The notes: a model not told the origin generated them from the letters alone. DNA of 18,521 nucleotides from Gammaproteobacteria bacterium (GCA_003514305.1 DORE01000249.1:1-18521), one strand, 5' to 3'. Shown: positions 7,412 through 15,465, numbered from the stretch's first letter. Numbers and translations: made by a program.

Positions 7412-10072
7412 CTATTTGGTTTTCCTTGACGTTTTGGATGACGCCTTCGCCGCATCCTCAACAGCCCAAGTTCCATTTCGATAGAAAGCCTTCCATCCAG
7501 TTGCCTTCTTGTCAACTTCGCTTTGGACATATTGCTCTTTTGTCTTGCGACTAAAGCGCACAAGAGTTTTGTTCCCGCTATCATCTTCAACAGGCGCTGA
7601 GAACAGAAATTTATACTTGGGGTCAATCTCATCTCTATGTGGCAGTAATTCTTTAACTAACGGAGCACGAGTTTCGCGATTGCGCGGAAACTTGCTGGCG
7701 GCAAGAAATAGTCCTGACGCTCCGTCTCTGAGCACATAATGATCTTCAACCGTTTCACAGCTTAATTCTGGCATTTGCACCGGATCCATCTTAGGCGGAG
7801 CAGCTTCTCCGTTTCGAAGAAGCTTTCGGGTATTTTTACAGTCCTCGCTGGTGCAACCAAAGTACTTTCCAAATCGACCGGTTTTCAACTGCATCTCTGC
7901 GCTACACTTGTCGCATTCAAGTGTAGGGCCATCATAGCCGCGAATCTTGAATTCACCGTGTTCGACTGCGAACCCAGAGCAGTCAGGATTATTCCCACAG
8001 ACATGAAGCTTTCGTGTTTCGTCAATTAGATAGGTATCCATCGCCGTATTACAAATATGGCATCGCTGCTTTTGACGCAGTAACTCATTTTCTTGTTCTT
8101 CCGCTTCTTCCGCAGTATCGGTGCGAATGGCTTCCTCTCCAGGGGTCAAATTGATGGTACTCTTGCATCGCTCTTTCGGCGAAAGCGCGTAACCGGAACA
8201 CCCCAAAAAGACTCCGGTAGAGGCAGTACGAATCGTCATATGCCTACCGCATTTCGGACACTCAATATCCGTTTCGGTAGGGTGATTGGTTCTCATCCCA
8301 CCTTCGTCGCCCTCAGCTGCGATCAGCTGGCTTGTGAAGCCTTCGTAAAATTGGTTCAGCAAAACCTTCCAGTCTTTTTTACCGGCGGCAACATCATCCA
8401 AGGAATCCTCCATCTTCGCAGTGAAATCATAGCTCATTAACTCATCAAAGCTTTCAAGCAAACGCTCCGAGACAATGTCTCCCATTTTCAAAGCATAAAA
8501 TCGCTTATTTTCAACCTTGACATAACCACGGTCTTGAATCGTTGAAATAATGGAGGCATAGGTCGACGGGCGGCCGATATCCTTCTTTTCGAGCTCCTTG
8601 ACGAGACTAGCCTCAGTGTAACGAGCAGGTGGTTTAGTAAAGTTTTGAAATGGATCTAACTTTTCAAGCGTCAGCGATTCACCAACCTCAACAGCGGGAA
8701 GGACCACATCTTCATCTTTCGAGGGGATCACTTTCAAATATCCATCGAATTGCATGATTCTGCCCTTGGTACGCAGCTCAAACTTGTCAGCTGAAATCGT
8801 AATACTGCTACTCAAGTACCGAGCAGGCGGCATCTGGCAAGCAACGAAAAACTTCCAAATGAGGTCATACAGTCTGACCGCATCTTGCTCCATCCCCATT
8901 AGCTTGTTTGGCATGACTTTAACATCGCTTGGCCTTATGGCCTCATGGGCTTCCTGAGCGCCGTCTTTCGAACTATATAATTGCGGCTTACTGAGCAAAT
9001 AATCCTTTCCGAAATTTTGATCGATATACTTGCGACACATCTCAATTGAATCTTTACTCAGATGCGTGGAGTCGGTCCTCATGTAGGTGATGTAGCCGGC
9101 TTCGTATAGCCGCTGGGCCATAAGCATTGTCTTTTTAACGCCGAAACCCAGCCTGGTGCTCGCAGCCTGCTGTAATGTAGATGTAATCAGGGGTGGACGC
9201 GGCTTGGAGGAGGTAGGCCGATCTTCTCTTTTGCTGACGACAAAATCGCTGCTTTTGAGGATCGACAGTGCTGAATCTGTCTCCGCTTGATCGCTCGGTC
9301 GGAAGTTAGCCCCGTCGACTTTTACTACTTGACACGAAAGCTTATCGAGGGCGGTTGTGCTTAATTCGGAAAAAATCTCCCAATATTCTTCTGGAATAAA
9401 GGCTCGTATTTCTTGCTCTCTTTCGACGACCAATCGAACCGCAACCGACTGGACACGTCCTGCAGAGAGACCACGGGCGACCTTCGCCCAAAGTAAGGGC
9501 GACACCATGAATCCAACAACGCGATCAAGGAAGCGTCTCGCCTGCTGCGCCTCAACGTAGCGCATATCAAGCTCACCGGGCTCAGTAAAGGCTTCAGTGA
9601 TGGCGCGCTTCGTGATTTCGTTGAAGACAACGCGTTTGTAGCGCTCCGGATCGCCACCGATAGCCTCCTTCAGATGCCAAGCGATTGCCTCACCCTCCCT
9701 ATCAAGGTCCGTGGCCAGGTAGATATGATCGGCATTTTTAGCGACTTTTTTGAGGTCCGAAACAACTTTCTCTTTGCCGGGTAAAATTTGATAGTTAGCT
9801 TTCCAGTTCTTTTCAGGGTCGATTCCCATTCTGATGACAAGCTGTTGTTTCGCCTTCTTTTTCTTATAGGCAAGTTTCGCCTTAGGCGCCATTTGCCGGG
9901 TTTTTGCTGCCGCAGCTGCTCTTGCCTTAGGATCGACCTCCTTGCCACTTCCACTGACCGGCAAGTCTCGGATGTGGCCTACACTAGATTTGACCACAAA
10001 ATCAGGGCCTAGATATTTGTTGATCGTTTTGGCTTTAGCGGGGGATTCAACGATTACAAGTGATTTAGCCAT
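7412..10072 (-). CDS. topA: DNA topoisomerase I (type IA)
   Basis: An 886-residue type IA topoisomerase that relaxes negative supercoils. The TOPRIM domain begins with VIVESPAKAKTI (E9) and has the acidic motif TDLDREGEAIAWH (D122, D124, E126). The active-site tyrosine is Y330 in YITYMRTDST, with R332 beside it. Three four-cysteine zinc ribbons follow: C605/C608/C625/C636, C671/C674/C692/C698 and C720/C723/C740/C745. After them come about 125 residues of Cys-poor ribbon-like domain and a lysine-rich tail. A lysine/alanine-rich insertion (about 45-80) within TOPRIM resembles the pseudomonad form. The ATG at 10072 opens the conserved MAKSLVIVESPAKA; no obvious Shine-Dalgarno. The gene converges on lexA with a 70-base gap in which I find no convincing intrinsic terminator. 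It is transcribed from its own promoter about 60 bases upstream. Confidence 0.97.
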   Translation of the reverse strand: MAKSLVIVESPAKAKTINKYLGPDFVVKSSVGHIRDLPVSGSGKEVDPKARAAAAAKTRQMAPKAKLAYKKKKAKQQLVIRMGIDPEKNWKANYQILPGKEKVVSDLKKVAKNADHIYLATDLDREGEAIAWHLKEAIGGDPERYKRVVFNEITKRAITEAFTEPGELDMRYVEAQQARRFLDRVVGFMVSPLLWAKVARGLSAGRVQSVAVRLVVEREQEIRAFIPEEYWEIFSELSTTALDKLSCQVVKVDGANFRPSDQAETDSALSILKSSDFVVSKREDRPTSSKPRPPLITSTLQQAASTRLGFGVKKTMLMAQRLYEAGYITYMRTDSTHLSKDSIEMCRKYIDQNFGKDYLLSKPQLYSSKDGAQEAHEAIRPSDVKVMPNKLMGMEQDAVRLYDLIWKFFVACQMPPARYLSSSITISADKFELRTKGRIMQFDGYLKVIPSKDEDVVLPAVEVGESLTLEKLDPFQNFTKPPARYTEASLVKELEKKDIGRPSTYASIISTIQDRGYVKVENKRFYALKMGDIVSERLLESFDELMSYDFTAKMEDSLDDVAAGKKDWKVLLNQFYEGFTSQLIAAEGDEGGMRTNHPTETDIECPKCGRHMTIRTASTGVFLGCSGYALSPKERCKSTINLTPGEEAIRTDTAEEAEEQENELLRQKQRCHICNTAMDTYLIDETRKLHVCGNNPDCSGFAVEHGEFKIRGYDGPTLECDKCSAEMQLKTGRFGKYFGCTSEDCKNTRKLLRNGEAAPPKMDPVQMPELSCETVEDHYVLRDGASGLFLAASKFPRNRETRAPLVKELLPHRDEIDPKYKFLFSAPVEDDSGNKTLVRFSRKTKEQYVQSEVDKKATGWKAFYRNGTWAVEDAAKASSKTSRKTK

Positions 10073-10138
10073 CGCAAATGGTTCAGTTTGGGTTATTTGG
10101 GTGCATGGGCGTGTAGCGACCAGCTCGAAGTGGCCACA

Positions 10139-10167
10139 TATATAAGGGGAAGAATCGAATCGGTCAA
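10139..10167 (-). promoter_or_regulatory. candidate sigma70 promoter of topA
   Basis: On the minus strand TTGACC (10167-10162) is followed after exactly 17 bases by TATATA (10144-10139). This gives a start near 10131 and a leader of about 58 bases before the topA ATG. AT-rich at the -10, flanked by GC-richer sequence, which would suit supercoiling-sensitive control, though that is inference. Confidence 0.6.
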
Positions 10168-10345
10168 GTCTTGTGTTGCAAAAGACCCTTACCAGGGCTT
10201 GCAGCAGAGAAGATCAATCTGACCGGTAGATCGAACGCTCGCAAGAGCCTTGGGGCGAATTTAGCTATGATTTTGCTTTAAAACTTAACCTTCTGCTTCG
10301 CCATCATACGACAGCATCACGTGAAACTGTTCTTCGGTTTCAAGA
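10168..10345. other. gene-free spacer between topA promoter and ilvE terminator
   Basis: Part of the 333-base stretch 10073-10405 without a gene. I find no reading frame with a plausible start on either strand. It holds two small stem-loops: GCTC-GCAA-GAGC at 10237-10248 and, on the plus strand, GAAACTG-TTCTT-CGGTTTC at 10323-10341. Nothing identifies either as a known RNA. Confidence 0.4.
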
Positions 10346-10380
10346 GATAAAAAGCTACCAGCCCCTAGAAAGGGTTAGCT
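10346..10380 (-). terminator. likely Rho-independent terminator of ilvE
   Basis: On the minus strand, 26 bases after the ilvE stop, AGCTA(A)CC pairs with GGTAGCT across a loop of about 13 bases (one bulged A). CCC/GGG pairing is also possible inside. The stem runs straight into TTTTT then ATC. Position and T-run fit termination of the ilvE transcript before topA. Confidence 0.6.
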
Positions 10381-10405
10381 GAACGAAAAAATCGAAGTTG
10401 CGCCA

Positions 10406-11452
10406 TCAGATTTCCACCTCGTGTAACCAGCCAAACTTATCCTCAACTTCGCCTCTTTGCAGTTGAATAAGCGAGTCATAGAGCTTTTGCATAACCGGGC
10501 CAACCGAATACCCATCTCCATTGACAATGTGCCACTCTGAATCAAAATAGACACGACCAACTGGAGACAGAACCGCGGCGGTTCCGCAAGCGCTCATTTC
10601 CGCAAACGAATCAAATTCAATCCTGAGGTCGATCGCTCTTTCTTCTGTTTTAATCCCAAACTGTTCGGCAGCGATTTCCAGAACAGATCGTCTAGTAATA
10701 CTCGGAAGAATTGCGTTTGAAGACGGGGTGATCAATTCGCCACTTTTTAAGAGAATCACGATGTTGGCTGAGCCAGCTTCGTCGATAAAACGATGTGACG
10801 CAGAATCGAGATACAGGGCTTCGCTGGCTCCTAGCTCTTGAGCCTTCAGTGTCGCAAGCAGTCCGCCTGCGTAATTCGCGCCTGCTTTATAGCTTCCGGT
10901 TCCTTGAGGCGCTGCTCTATCGAACTCTGACACAGCCAGACTGATGGCTGCCAACCCCGACGATTTATAATAAGGACCCACCGGCGACACAAACACGCGA
11001 AATTCGAAAGCTTGAGCAGGTTTCAAGCCAAGGTTTTCACCCACTCCTATGAGCATTGGCCGGACATACAGGGCCGCACCGGAACCGTGCGGCGGAATCC
11101 AAGCGTAATTTGCTCGCACTGCTTCTTCCACCGCCTTGATGAAGAGATCTTGCGGTACCTCTGGCATTAATAACCGAGAGGCCGTGCGATTCATTCGCTC
11201 ACTGTTGAGGGTTGGGCGGAAAAGCACCACCCGACCGTCCTGAGTGGTTTGTGCTTTCATTCCCTCAAAACACTGTTGAGCGTAGTGCAAAGAAGGCGCA
11301 CCTTCGTGAATGTTCAAATTCTCTTCACTGATAAGATTACCTGGTAGCCAGTTCCCCTTTTGAAAAACCGCAGAGTAGCGAAAGTCGGCTTTGATATACT
11401 GAAAACCCAATTCGGCCCACTTCAACGGCTTCTTGGCCAAGATTGCATCCAT
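10406..11452 (-). CDS. ilvE: branched-chain amino acid aminotransferase (class IV, long form)
   Basis: A fold-type IV PLP aminotransferase of 348 residues, of the longer BCAT type (IlvE-II, like eukaryotic BCATs) rather than the roughly 305-residue E. coli type. HYAQQCFEGMKA (near 56-67) and FRPTLNSERMNRTASRL are the usual N-terminal blocks. K189 in GTGSYKAGANYAGG should form the Schiff base with PLP, and DEAGSANI (E225) and LPSITRRSVLE follow as expected. It interconverts Leu, Ile and Val with their 2-oxo acids. The frame stays open to TTG 11494, which would add 14 residues; I chose ATG 11452 because TTG starts are rare and neither has a real Shine-Dalgarno, but the longer form is possible. 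It diverges from tatD. D-amino acid transaminase is unlikely given the length and motifs. Confidence 0.9.
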   Translation of the reverse strand: MDAILAKKPLKWAELGFQYIKADFRYSAVFQKGNWLPGNLISEENLNIHEGAPSLHYAQQCFEGMKAQTTQDGRVVLFRPTLNSERMNRTASRLLMPEVPQDLFIKAVEEAVRANYAWIPPHGSGAALYVRPMLIGVGENLGLKPAQAFEFRVFVSPVGPYYKSSGLAAISLAVSEFDRAAPQGTGSYKAGANYAGGLLATLKAQELGASEALYLDSASHRFIDEAGSANIVILLKSGELITPSSNAILPSITRRSVLEIAAEQFGIKTEERAIDLRIEFDSFAEMSACGTAAVLSPVGRVYFDSEWHIVNGDGYSVGPVMQKLYDSLIQLQRGEVEDKFGWLHEVEI

Positions 11453-11527
11453 TGATTGAACCCCATCTGCAGAGAGCGGGTTATTATCAGGCAATACCCC
11501 ATGAATAGCTATATACTCCTAAATAGT

Positions 11528-11546
11528 GGTAGGAAGCCAACCTACC
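11528..11546. repeat. perfect inverted repeat in the ilvE–tatD divergent region
   Basis: GGTAGG-N7-CCTACC, a 19-base dyad in the middle of the short region between the divergent genes. It is a possible operator or a stem in the tatD leader. I do not recognise it as a known site. Confidence 0.4.
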
Positions 11547-11553
11547 CGATACC

Positions 11554-11559
11554 GAGGAG
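11554..11559 (+). promoter_or_regulatory. Shine-Dalgarno fixing the GTG start of tatD
   Basis: GAGGAG lies 9 bases before GTG 11569 and is the best ribosome binding site near the 5' end of the frame. It supports this non-ATG start. Confidence 0.7.
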
Positions 11560-11568
11560 TCCTTTCGC

Positions 11569-12408
11569 GTGAGAAGTGAAATCCCTGGTCTGATTGACAT
11601 TGGCGCTAATCTGACCCATTGCGCGTTCAAGCATGATTTTAAAGATGTCGTTGCCGGCGCCAAAGCCGCTGAGCTTGCTCATATTATTTTGACAGGCACC
11701 GACATTGCATCCAGCGAGGCAGCTGCAAAACTGGCAGGAGAAAGCCCACATTTTTTTAGCAGCACTTCTGGTTTACATCCACATTCGTCCCAGAATGTCA
11801 CTTCAGAAGACTTCGCTCGCCTCAAAGTATTGCTGGCAAATCCGGCAGTTGTTGCAATTGGTGAAACGGGCTTAGATTTTAATCGGAATTATTCCGAACC
11901 GAGAATGCAGCGCGGTGTTTTCGAAGCGCATTTGGAGTTAGCATGCACTATTCGAAAACCACTGTTTCTTCATCAACGAGACGCGCACAGTGAGTTTCAC
12001 GATATGCTTTCAGCCTTTCGCGATCAGATTTCTGGCGGGGTGGTTCACTGTTTTACTGATTCGCTAGAAGCCCTAAGGGACTACCTCAATTTAGGCATGT
12101 ACATTGGCATAACGGGTTGGATTTGTGATGAAAGGCGAGGACAAGCATTGCAGGATATCGTGAATTACGTTCCTCATGACCGCTTGTTAATCGAAACAGA
12201 CGCTCCCTATTTGCTGCCGAGAACTTTACGCAAAAAACCAAAATCAAGAAGAAATGAACCCAAATACCTTACTGAAGTGTTGAGCATAATTGCGGCATGC
12301 CGTAATGAAGATGCCAATTGGCTGGGAATGGTTACGGCGAAAAATGCTCGCACACTCTTTAATCTCGATGCCAGGGCGACAGCGACGTTCAATTTCATGT
12401 CTCGGTAG
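11569..12408 (+). CDS. tatD: TatD-family metal-dependent hydrolase / deoxyribonuclease
   Basis: A TIM-barrel hydrolase of 279 residues of the TatD family. The N-terminal IDIGANLTH block is the TatD form of the metal motif. GLHPH is at 68-72, AIGETGLDFNRN has E99, FLHQRDAH has H135, VVHCFTD has H160, and IETDAPYLLPRTL has D211; these are the expected divalent-metal ligands. Family members act as 3'-5' exonucleases on DNA in the cytosol; despite the name they are not needed for Tat export. IGANLTH and PYLLPRTL favour TatD proper over the YcfH and YjjV branches. Start GTG 11569 has a good GAGGAG. It stands as a single gene, divergent from ilvE and convergent with the glutaredoxin-like gene. Confidence 0.9.
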   Translation: MRSEIPGLIDIGANLTHCAFKHDFKDVVAGAKAAELAHIILTGTDIASSEAAAKLAGESPHFFSSTSGLHPHSSQNVTSEDFARLKVLLANPAVVAIGETGLDFNRNYSEPRMQRGVFEAHLELACTIRKPLFLHQRDAHSEFHDMLSAFRDQISGGVVHCFTDSLEALRDYLNLGMYIGITGWICDERRGQALQDIVNYVPHDRLLIETDAPYLLPRTLRKKPKSRRNEPKYLTEVLSIIAACRNEDANWLGMVTAKNARTLFNLDARATATFNFMSR

Positions 12409-12454
12409 CGGCATCGAATTGCGAAAGTTATGACTCGCAAGAACAAACCCCACG

Positions 12455-12688
12455 TTAGACAAAGCTTTCTAATTGTTCCATGGTGAATGGCCAATCGAGC
12501 TCTTGTAGAGTATCAATTCTACACACGACTGGAATACGCGTGCCATAGCGATCTATCAGCCTTTCGTCATTAACGATATCGACTTTGACGACGTCAATAT
12601 TTCTGTAGGTTTCCAGTTGAGCAAGAAGAACCGCTGCATGTTCACACAGGTGGCACCCAGCTGTGGTGTAAAAGTTTAGAATTGTCAC
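12455..12688 (-). CDS. glutaredoxin-family thioredoxin-fold protein (DUF836-like)
   Basis: A small protein of 77 residues with a thioredoxin fold. The redox motif C12-H-L-C15 follows the first strand (LNFYTTAGCHLC), the cis-proline is P53 in TRIPVV, and the C-terminal ELDWPF...LESF is typical of the short glutaredoxin-like family Glrx-like/DUF836. It lacks the C-terminal part of classical glutaredoxins. A thiol-disulfide role is likely; the partner is unknown. Start is GTG 12688 with only a weak AGG upstream. The GTG overlaps the TGA of a short open frame (12685-12849), which may be a small coupled gene. It converges with tatD across 46 bases that hold a small hairpin (TTGCGA-N10-TCGCAA, 12419-12440) but no T-run. 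Confidence 0.82.
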   Translation of the reverse strand: MTILNFYTTAGCHLCEHAAVLLAQLETYRNIDVVKVDIVNDERLIDRYGTRIPVVCRIDTLQELDWPFTMEQLESFV

Positions 12689-12849
12689 GATGAAGCCTGT
12701 GGCATCAGTATTTTCTCAGGATTGATAATCAGTCGATTTCCCGCATTGAAAGAAAACTGCAGTTCGGCGCCTGGTTGGGTCGTCACAGTGCTGATAATAA
12801 ATTCGAAGTGTGTCTGAACTTTAAGTTTATTCAGAAGACAGCAGCATAA
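12685..12849 (-). other. short open frame overlapping the glutaredoxin start; possible small gene or remnant
   Basis: A frame of 54 codons, open from the TAG at 12852-12850 and ending in TGA 12687-12685, so that GTGA joins it to the glutaredoxin-like gene. The residues alternate like beta strands (for example FEFIIS, ELQFSFNAGNRLII). There is no ATG near its 5' end; the only conventional alternative is GTG 12786, without a ribosome site. I do not recognise the product. It may be a 5'-truncated gene, a frameshifted one, or chance. Confidence 0.25.
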
Positions 12850-12863
12850 CTAATGATAACTCA

Positions 12864-12869
12864 TATAAT
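12864..12869 (+). promoter_or_regulatory. possible -10 element for the moxR operon
   Basis: TATAAT lies in AT-rich sequence about 115 bases before the preferred moxR start, with a second candidate TATACT at 12889-12894. Neither has a recognisable -35 at 16-18 bases, so the promoter call is weak. The rest of 12689-12985 shows no recognised gene apart from the short minus-strand frame. Confidence 0.3.
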
Positions 12870-12985
12870 CTTTGCATCACGAATAAGCTATACTTCACTA
12901 CAATGTTCGCCTAGACATGCATTTCAAAACGTTTACAATCGCGGGGTTGCTCTACAGCACCTCGCAGAATTGGGAAATCCAACAA

Positions 12986-13945
12986 ATGAGCCAACACGGA
13001 AATATAGTTAAATTAAAAGACTGGCTTTCTGAGCAAATAATCGGACAGGAACGGTTGCTCGACCGGCTTCTGATAGCCCTGCTTGCCAATGGACATCTGT
13101 TGGTTGAAGGTGCGCCCGGTTTGGCTAAAACGAAAGCCATTAAAGACTTATCTCGTGCCATCGAAGGAGATTTTCATCGGATTCAGTTCACCCCCGACCT
13201 GTTACCGAGCGACATCACAGGCACTGAGATCTTCAGACCTGAAGATGGCTCATTCCGTTTCCAGCAGGGCCCCATTTTTCACAATCTTGTGCTGGCTGAT
13301 GAGATCAACAGGGCTCCCGCTAAAGTTCAGTCGGCGCTGCTTGAAGCGATGGCGGAGCGGCAGGTTTCAGTGGGCAGAGACTCTTTTACGCTGCCGGAAC
13401 TATTCCTAGTCATGGCAACCCAAAACCCCATAGAGCAGGAAGGTACTTACCCCCTGCCGGAGGCGCAGCTTGACCGATTTCTTATGCATGTGACGATAAG
13501 TTACCCGGCGGTTGAAGCTGAGCGAGACATTCTGAACCTGGTCAGAAACGAAGCCGCTAATGTTGAAGGCGAAGCGCCAGGTCAGTTGGCCCAAATCGAT
13601 TTGTTCTCAGCCAGGCAGGAAATATTGGCCATGCATATGGCGCCTGAGGTAGAGGAGTATATCATTCAGCTGGTCATGGCGACCCGTAAACCCGAGCTTT
13701 ACGGCGATGACCTCAAAACTTGGCTTGAGTATGGGGCAAGTCCTCGCGGCACAATCTCGCTCGATCGTTGCGCGAGGGCGTATTCTTGGATTCAAGGCCG
13801 TGATTTTGTCAGCCCAGATGACGTACAAGAGATCTTGTTCGACGTACTGCGTCATCGAATTTTGCTAAGCTTTGAAGCTGAGGCAAGCGGTATCACCCCA
13901 GATAGCGTACTCGAAACGATTAGAGAACGTGTCCCCTCCGCCTAA
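12986..13945 (+). CDS. MoxR-family AAA+ ATPase
   Basis: An AAA+ ATPase of 319 residues from ATG 12986, the typical MoxR length. The frame extends to ATG 12917, but those 23 extra residues do not look like the family and have no ribosome site. Walker A GAPGLAKT is at 42-49 and Walker B LVLADEINRAP at 101-111 (D105, E106). The sensor region MATQNPIEQEGTYPLPEAQLDRF and the C-terminal lid (ASPRGTISLDRCARAYSW) are intact. MoxR proteins act as chaperone-like remodellers of von Willebrand A partners, and such partners are encoded immediately downstream (DUF58, BatA, BatB/C). It heads an operon whose later genes overlap or nearly touch. The MRP or APE2-like subfamily is not resolved here. Confidence 0.93.
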   Translation: MSQHGNIVKLKDWLSEQIIGQERLLDRLLIALLANGHLLVEGAPGLAKTKAIKDLSRAIEGDFHRIQFTPDLLPSDITGTEIFRPEDGSFRFQQGPIFHNLVLADEINRAPAKVQSALLEAMAERQVSVGRDSFTLPELFLVMATQNPIEQEGTYPLPEAQLDRFLMHVTISYPAVEAERDILNLVRNEAANVEGEAPGQLAQIDLFSARQEILAMHMAPEVEEYIIQLVMATRKPELYGDDLKTWLEYGASPRGTISLDRCARAYSWIQGRDFVSPDDVQEILFDVLRHRILLSFEAEASGITPDSVLETIRERVPSA

Positions 13946-13963
13946 TAAACTCGGTCTATCCCA

Positions 13964-14944
13964 ATGTCAGCTAGACTAGCCATTGACCCTCAGCATGCTC
14001 GTTACCAGAGCAAAGGGGCCGTCGTATCGCTACAGCAGCTTCTGATTCAGCGCTATGCGGCTAGAACACTCGAATACCTCGCTCATTCCCGCTCTATAGC
14101 GGGGATCTCTGGACTTCATCTTTCCAAGATGCGCGGTAGAGGAATCGATTTTGAGGAATTCCGACCCTACCAGGCGGGAGACGATATTCGCTTGATTGAC
14201 TGGCGAGTGACTGCGCGTACGAGCCGACCATTCACGAAGGTTTTCAGAGAAGAGCGGGAGAGGCCCGTCATTATTGCTGTGGACCAAACCCGCAACATGT
14301 ATTTTGGCAGTCAGATTGCCTTTAAATCCGTCATCGCAGCGCAGGCCGCAGCCTTGTTTTGCTGGCTGGCAGTCGACAACGGGGATCGGGTTGGCGGTCT
14401 TGTTTATAGCGACAGTGGTTCGAGCCTGGTGCGCCCAAAGCGATCGCGACGCTCTGCACTGCACTTGTTGAATCAGATTTATCAGTACAATCAATATTTG
14501 CAACGGATCACCTCTCCTGACGATGAGAAAGAGCTTGATCCTAACTTTCGGCCAGGCCTTGCTTCTGCTTTGGGCCAAATTCGGAGAATCACCAAACCAG
14601 GAAGCACACTTTACATTATCTCTGACTTCGTGACACTGGACGAAAAGGCGCTGCAATATATGAATCAGCTGTCCCGTAACAACAATGTTATATGCTGTTT
14701 GGTTTACGACGTTCTGGAGGAAAATCTCCCGGTGCCTGGGATCTACAGCATCACTGACGGCAGCAGAAAGGGCGCCTTGAATACACATAACTCACAGGCT
14801 CGAGAGCGCTACAAAAATCAATGGCGCGAGCGGATGGAATTCCTGGAAAGCGAGCTCGATAAACTTAAGGTTCGCCTGATAAAAATGCGAACCAATCAAC
14901 TGGTGGTTGAACAGATTCGAGAATGGATAGCGAAGAACTATTAG
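13964..14944 (+). CDS. DUF58 domain protein (von Willebrand A-like)
   Basis: A protein of 326 residues with the DUF58 signature GIDFEEFRPYQAGDDIRLIDWRVTART (near 59-85) followed by PFTKVFREERERP. A von Willebrand A-like fold follows, but its metal site is degenerate: the first strand reads VDQTRNM instead of Asp-x-Ser-x-Ser. No transmembrane segment, so it is probably cytosolic and a likely direct partner of the MoxR ATPase encoded 18 bases upstream. DUF58 genes next to moxR are near universal, but their activity is unknown. ATG 13964 has no strong ribosome site. Its 3' end overlaps the next gene by 22 bases. Confidence 0.9.
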   Translation: MSARLAIDPQHARYQSKGAVVSLQQLLIQRYAARTLEYLAHSRSIAGISGLHLSKMRGRGIDFEEFRPYQAGDDIRLIDWRVTARTSRPFTKVFREERERPVIIAVDQTRNMYFGSQIAFKSVIAAQAAALFCWLAVDNGDRVGGLVYSDSGSSLVRPKRSRRSALHLLNQIYQYNQYLQRITSPDDEKELDPNFRPGLASALGQIRRITKPGSTLYIISDFVTLDEKALQYMNQLSRNNNVICCLVYDVLEENLPVPGIYSITDGSRKGALNTHNSQARERYKNQWRERMEFLESELDKLKVRLIKMRTNQLVVEQIREWIAKNY

Positions 14945-15465
14945 CCCAGCTTGCGGACATTCATCTACCCGCTGAGATCAGCTTTTGGCCTCCAGCCCCT
15001 GGCTGGTGGATTCTTGGGGCGCTGTTTCTAGCAACAGCCAGCATCATAGCAAAGAAACTTTATGACAGGGCAGAGCAGCGTAAGGCGTATCGGTATGCCC
15101 TGACAGAGCTCGAGAGCTGCTTAGAACGATTATCCAATACCCAAACCGATGGGGAGGGAAAGCTGCTTCGATACGTAAACGACGTGAATACTGTGCTACG
15201 GCGCGTCGCTCTTGTTAAATTTCCGGAGTCAGGTGTTGGCAGTTTAGCTGGAGAATCTTGGGTTGCTTTTATCCGGCGAACAGGTGACTCTTCCTTATTA
15301 AACGATCAGGTTTCCGCTGCCCTCGCCCATGGGCGCTTTAGAAGACATATTGAATTGGACAGTCAGACTCTGCATCAGGTGGCATATAACTGGATTCGCA
15401 GTGTGTACCAGCCGCGCAAAACACAAAAAGTTTTGCCTTTTGCGGTTAAAGGGTCTAGCCAATAA
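14923..15465 (+). CDS. DUF4381 membrane protein of the moxR/bat operon
   Basis: A protein of 180 residues with one clear transmembrane helix (WWILGALFLATASIIA, about 27-42) after a short N-terminus containing HLPAEISFWPPAPGWW, characteristic of DUF4381. The remainder is a soluble, mainly helical domain, probably cytosolic by positive charges after the helix. The start overlaps DUF58 by 22 bases and the TAA stop shares a base with the batA ATG (TAATG), so expression is likely coupled. Found in many gammaproteobacterial moxR clusters between DUF58 and BatA; specific function is not known. Confidence 0.85.
   Translation: MDSEELLAQLADIHLPAEISFWPPAPGWWILGALFLATASIIAKKLYDRAEQRKAYRYALTELESCLERLSNTQTDGEGKLLRYVNDVNTVLRRVALVKFPESGVGSLAGESWVAFIRRTGDSSLLNDQVSAALAHGRFRRHIELDSQTLHQVAYNWIRSVYQPRKTQKVLPFAVKGSSQ

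Noticed and set aside
10299..10394. Short minus-strand open frame of about 31 codons after ilvE
   Set aside because: It has no start codon near its 5' end, overlaps the likely terminator hairpin, and is short enough to be chance.
12419..12440. Hairpin TTGCGA-N10-TCGCAA between tatD and the glutaredoxin gene as a terminator
   Set aside because: Stem of only 6 bp and no T-run on either side; may be chance.
12917..12985. Upstream ATG start of the MoxR gene
   Set aside because: The 23 extra residues do not resemble MoxR N-termini and have no ribosome site; ATG 12986 gives the typical length.
14030..14788. Long open frame of 252 codons on the strand opposite DUF58
   Set aside because: It lies entirely antisense to a well-supported DUF58 gene and its translation shows no recognisable domain; a shadow of codon bias.
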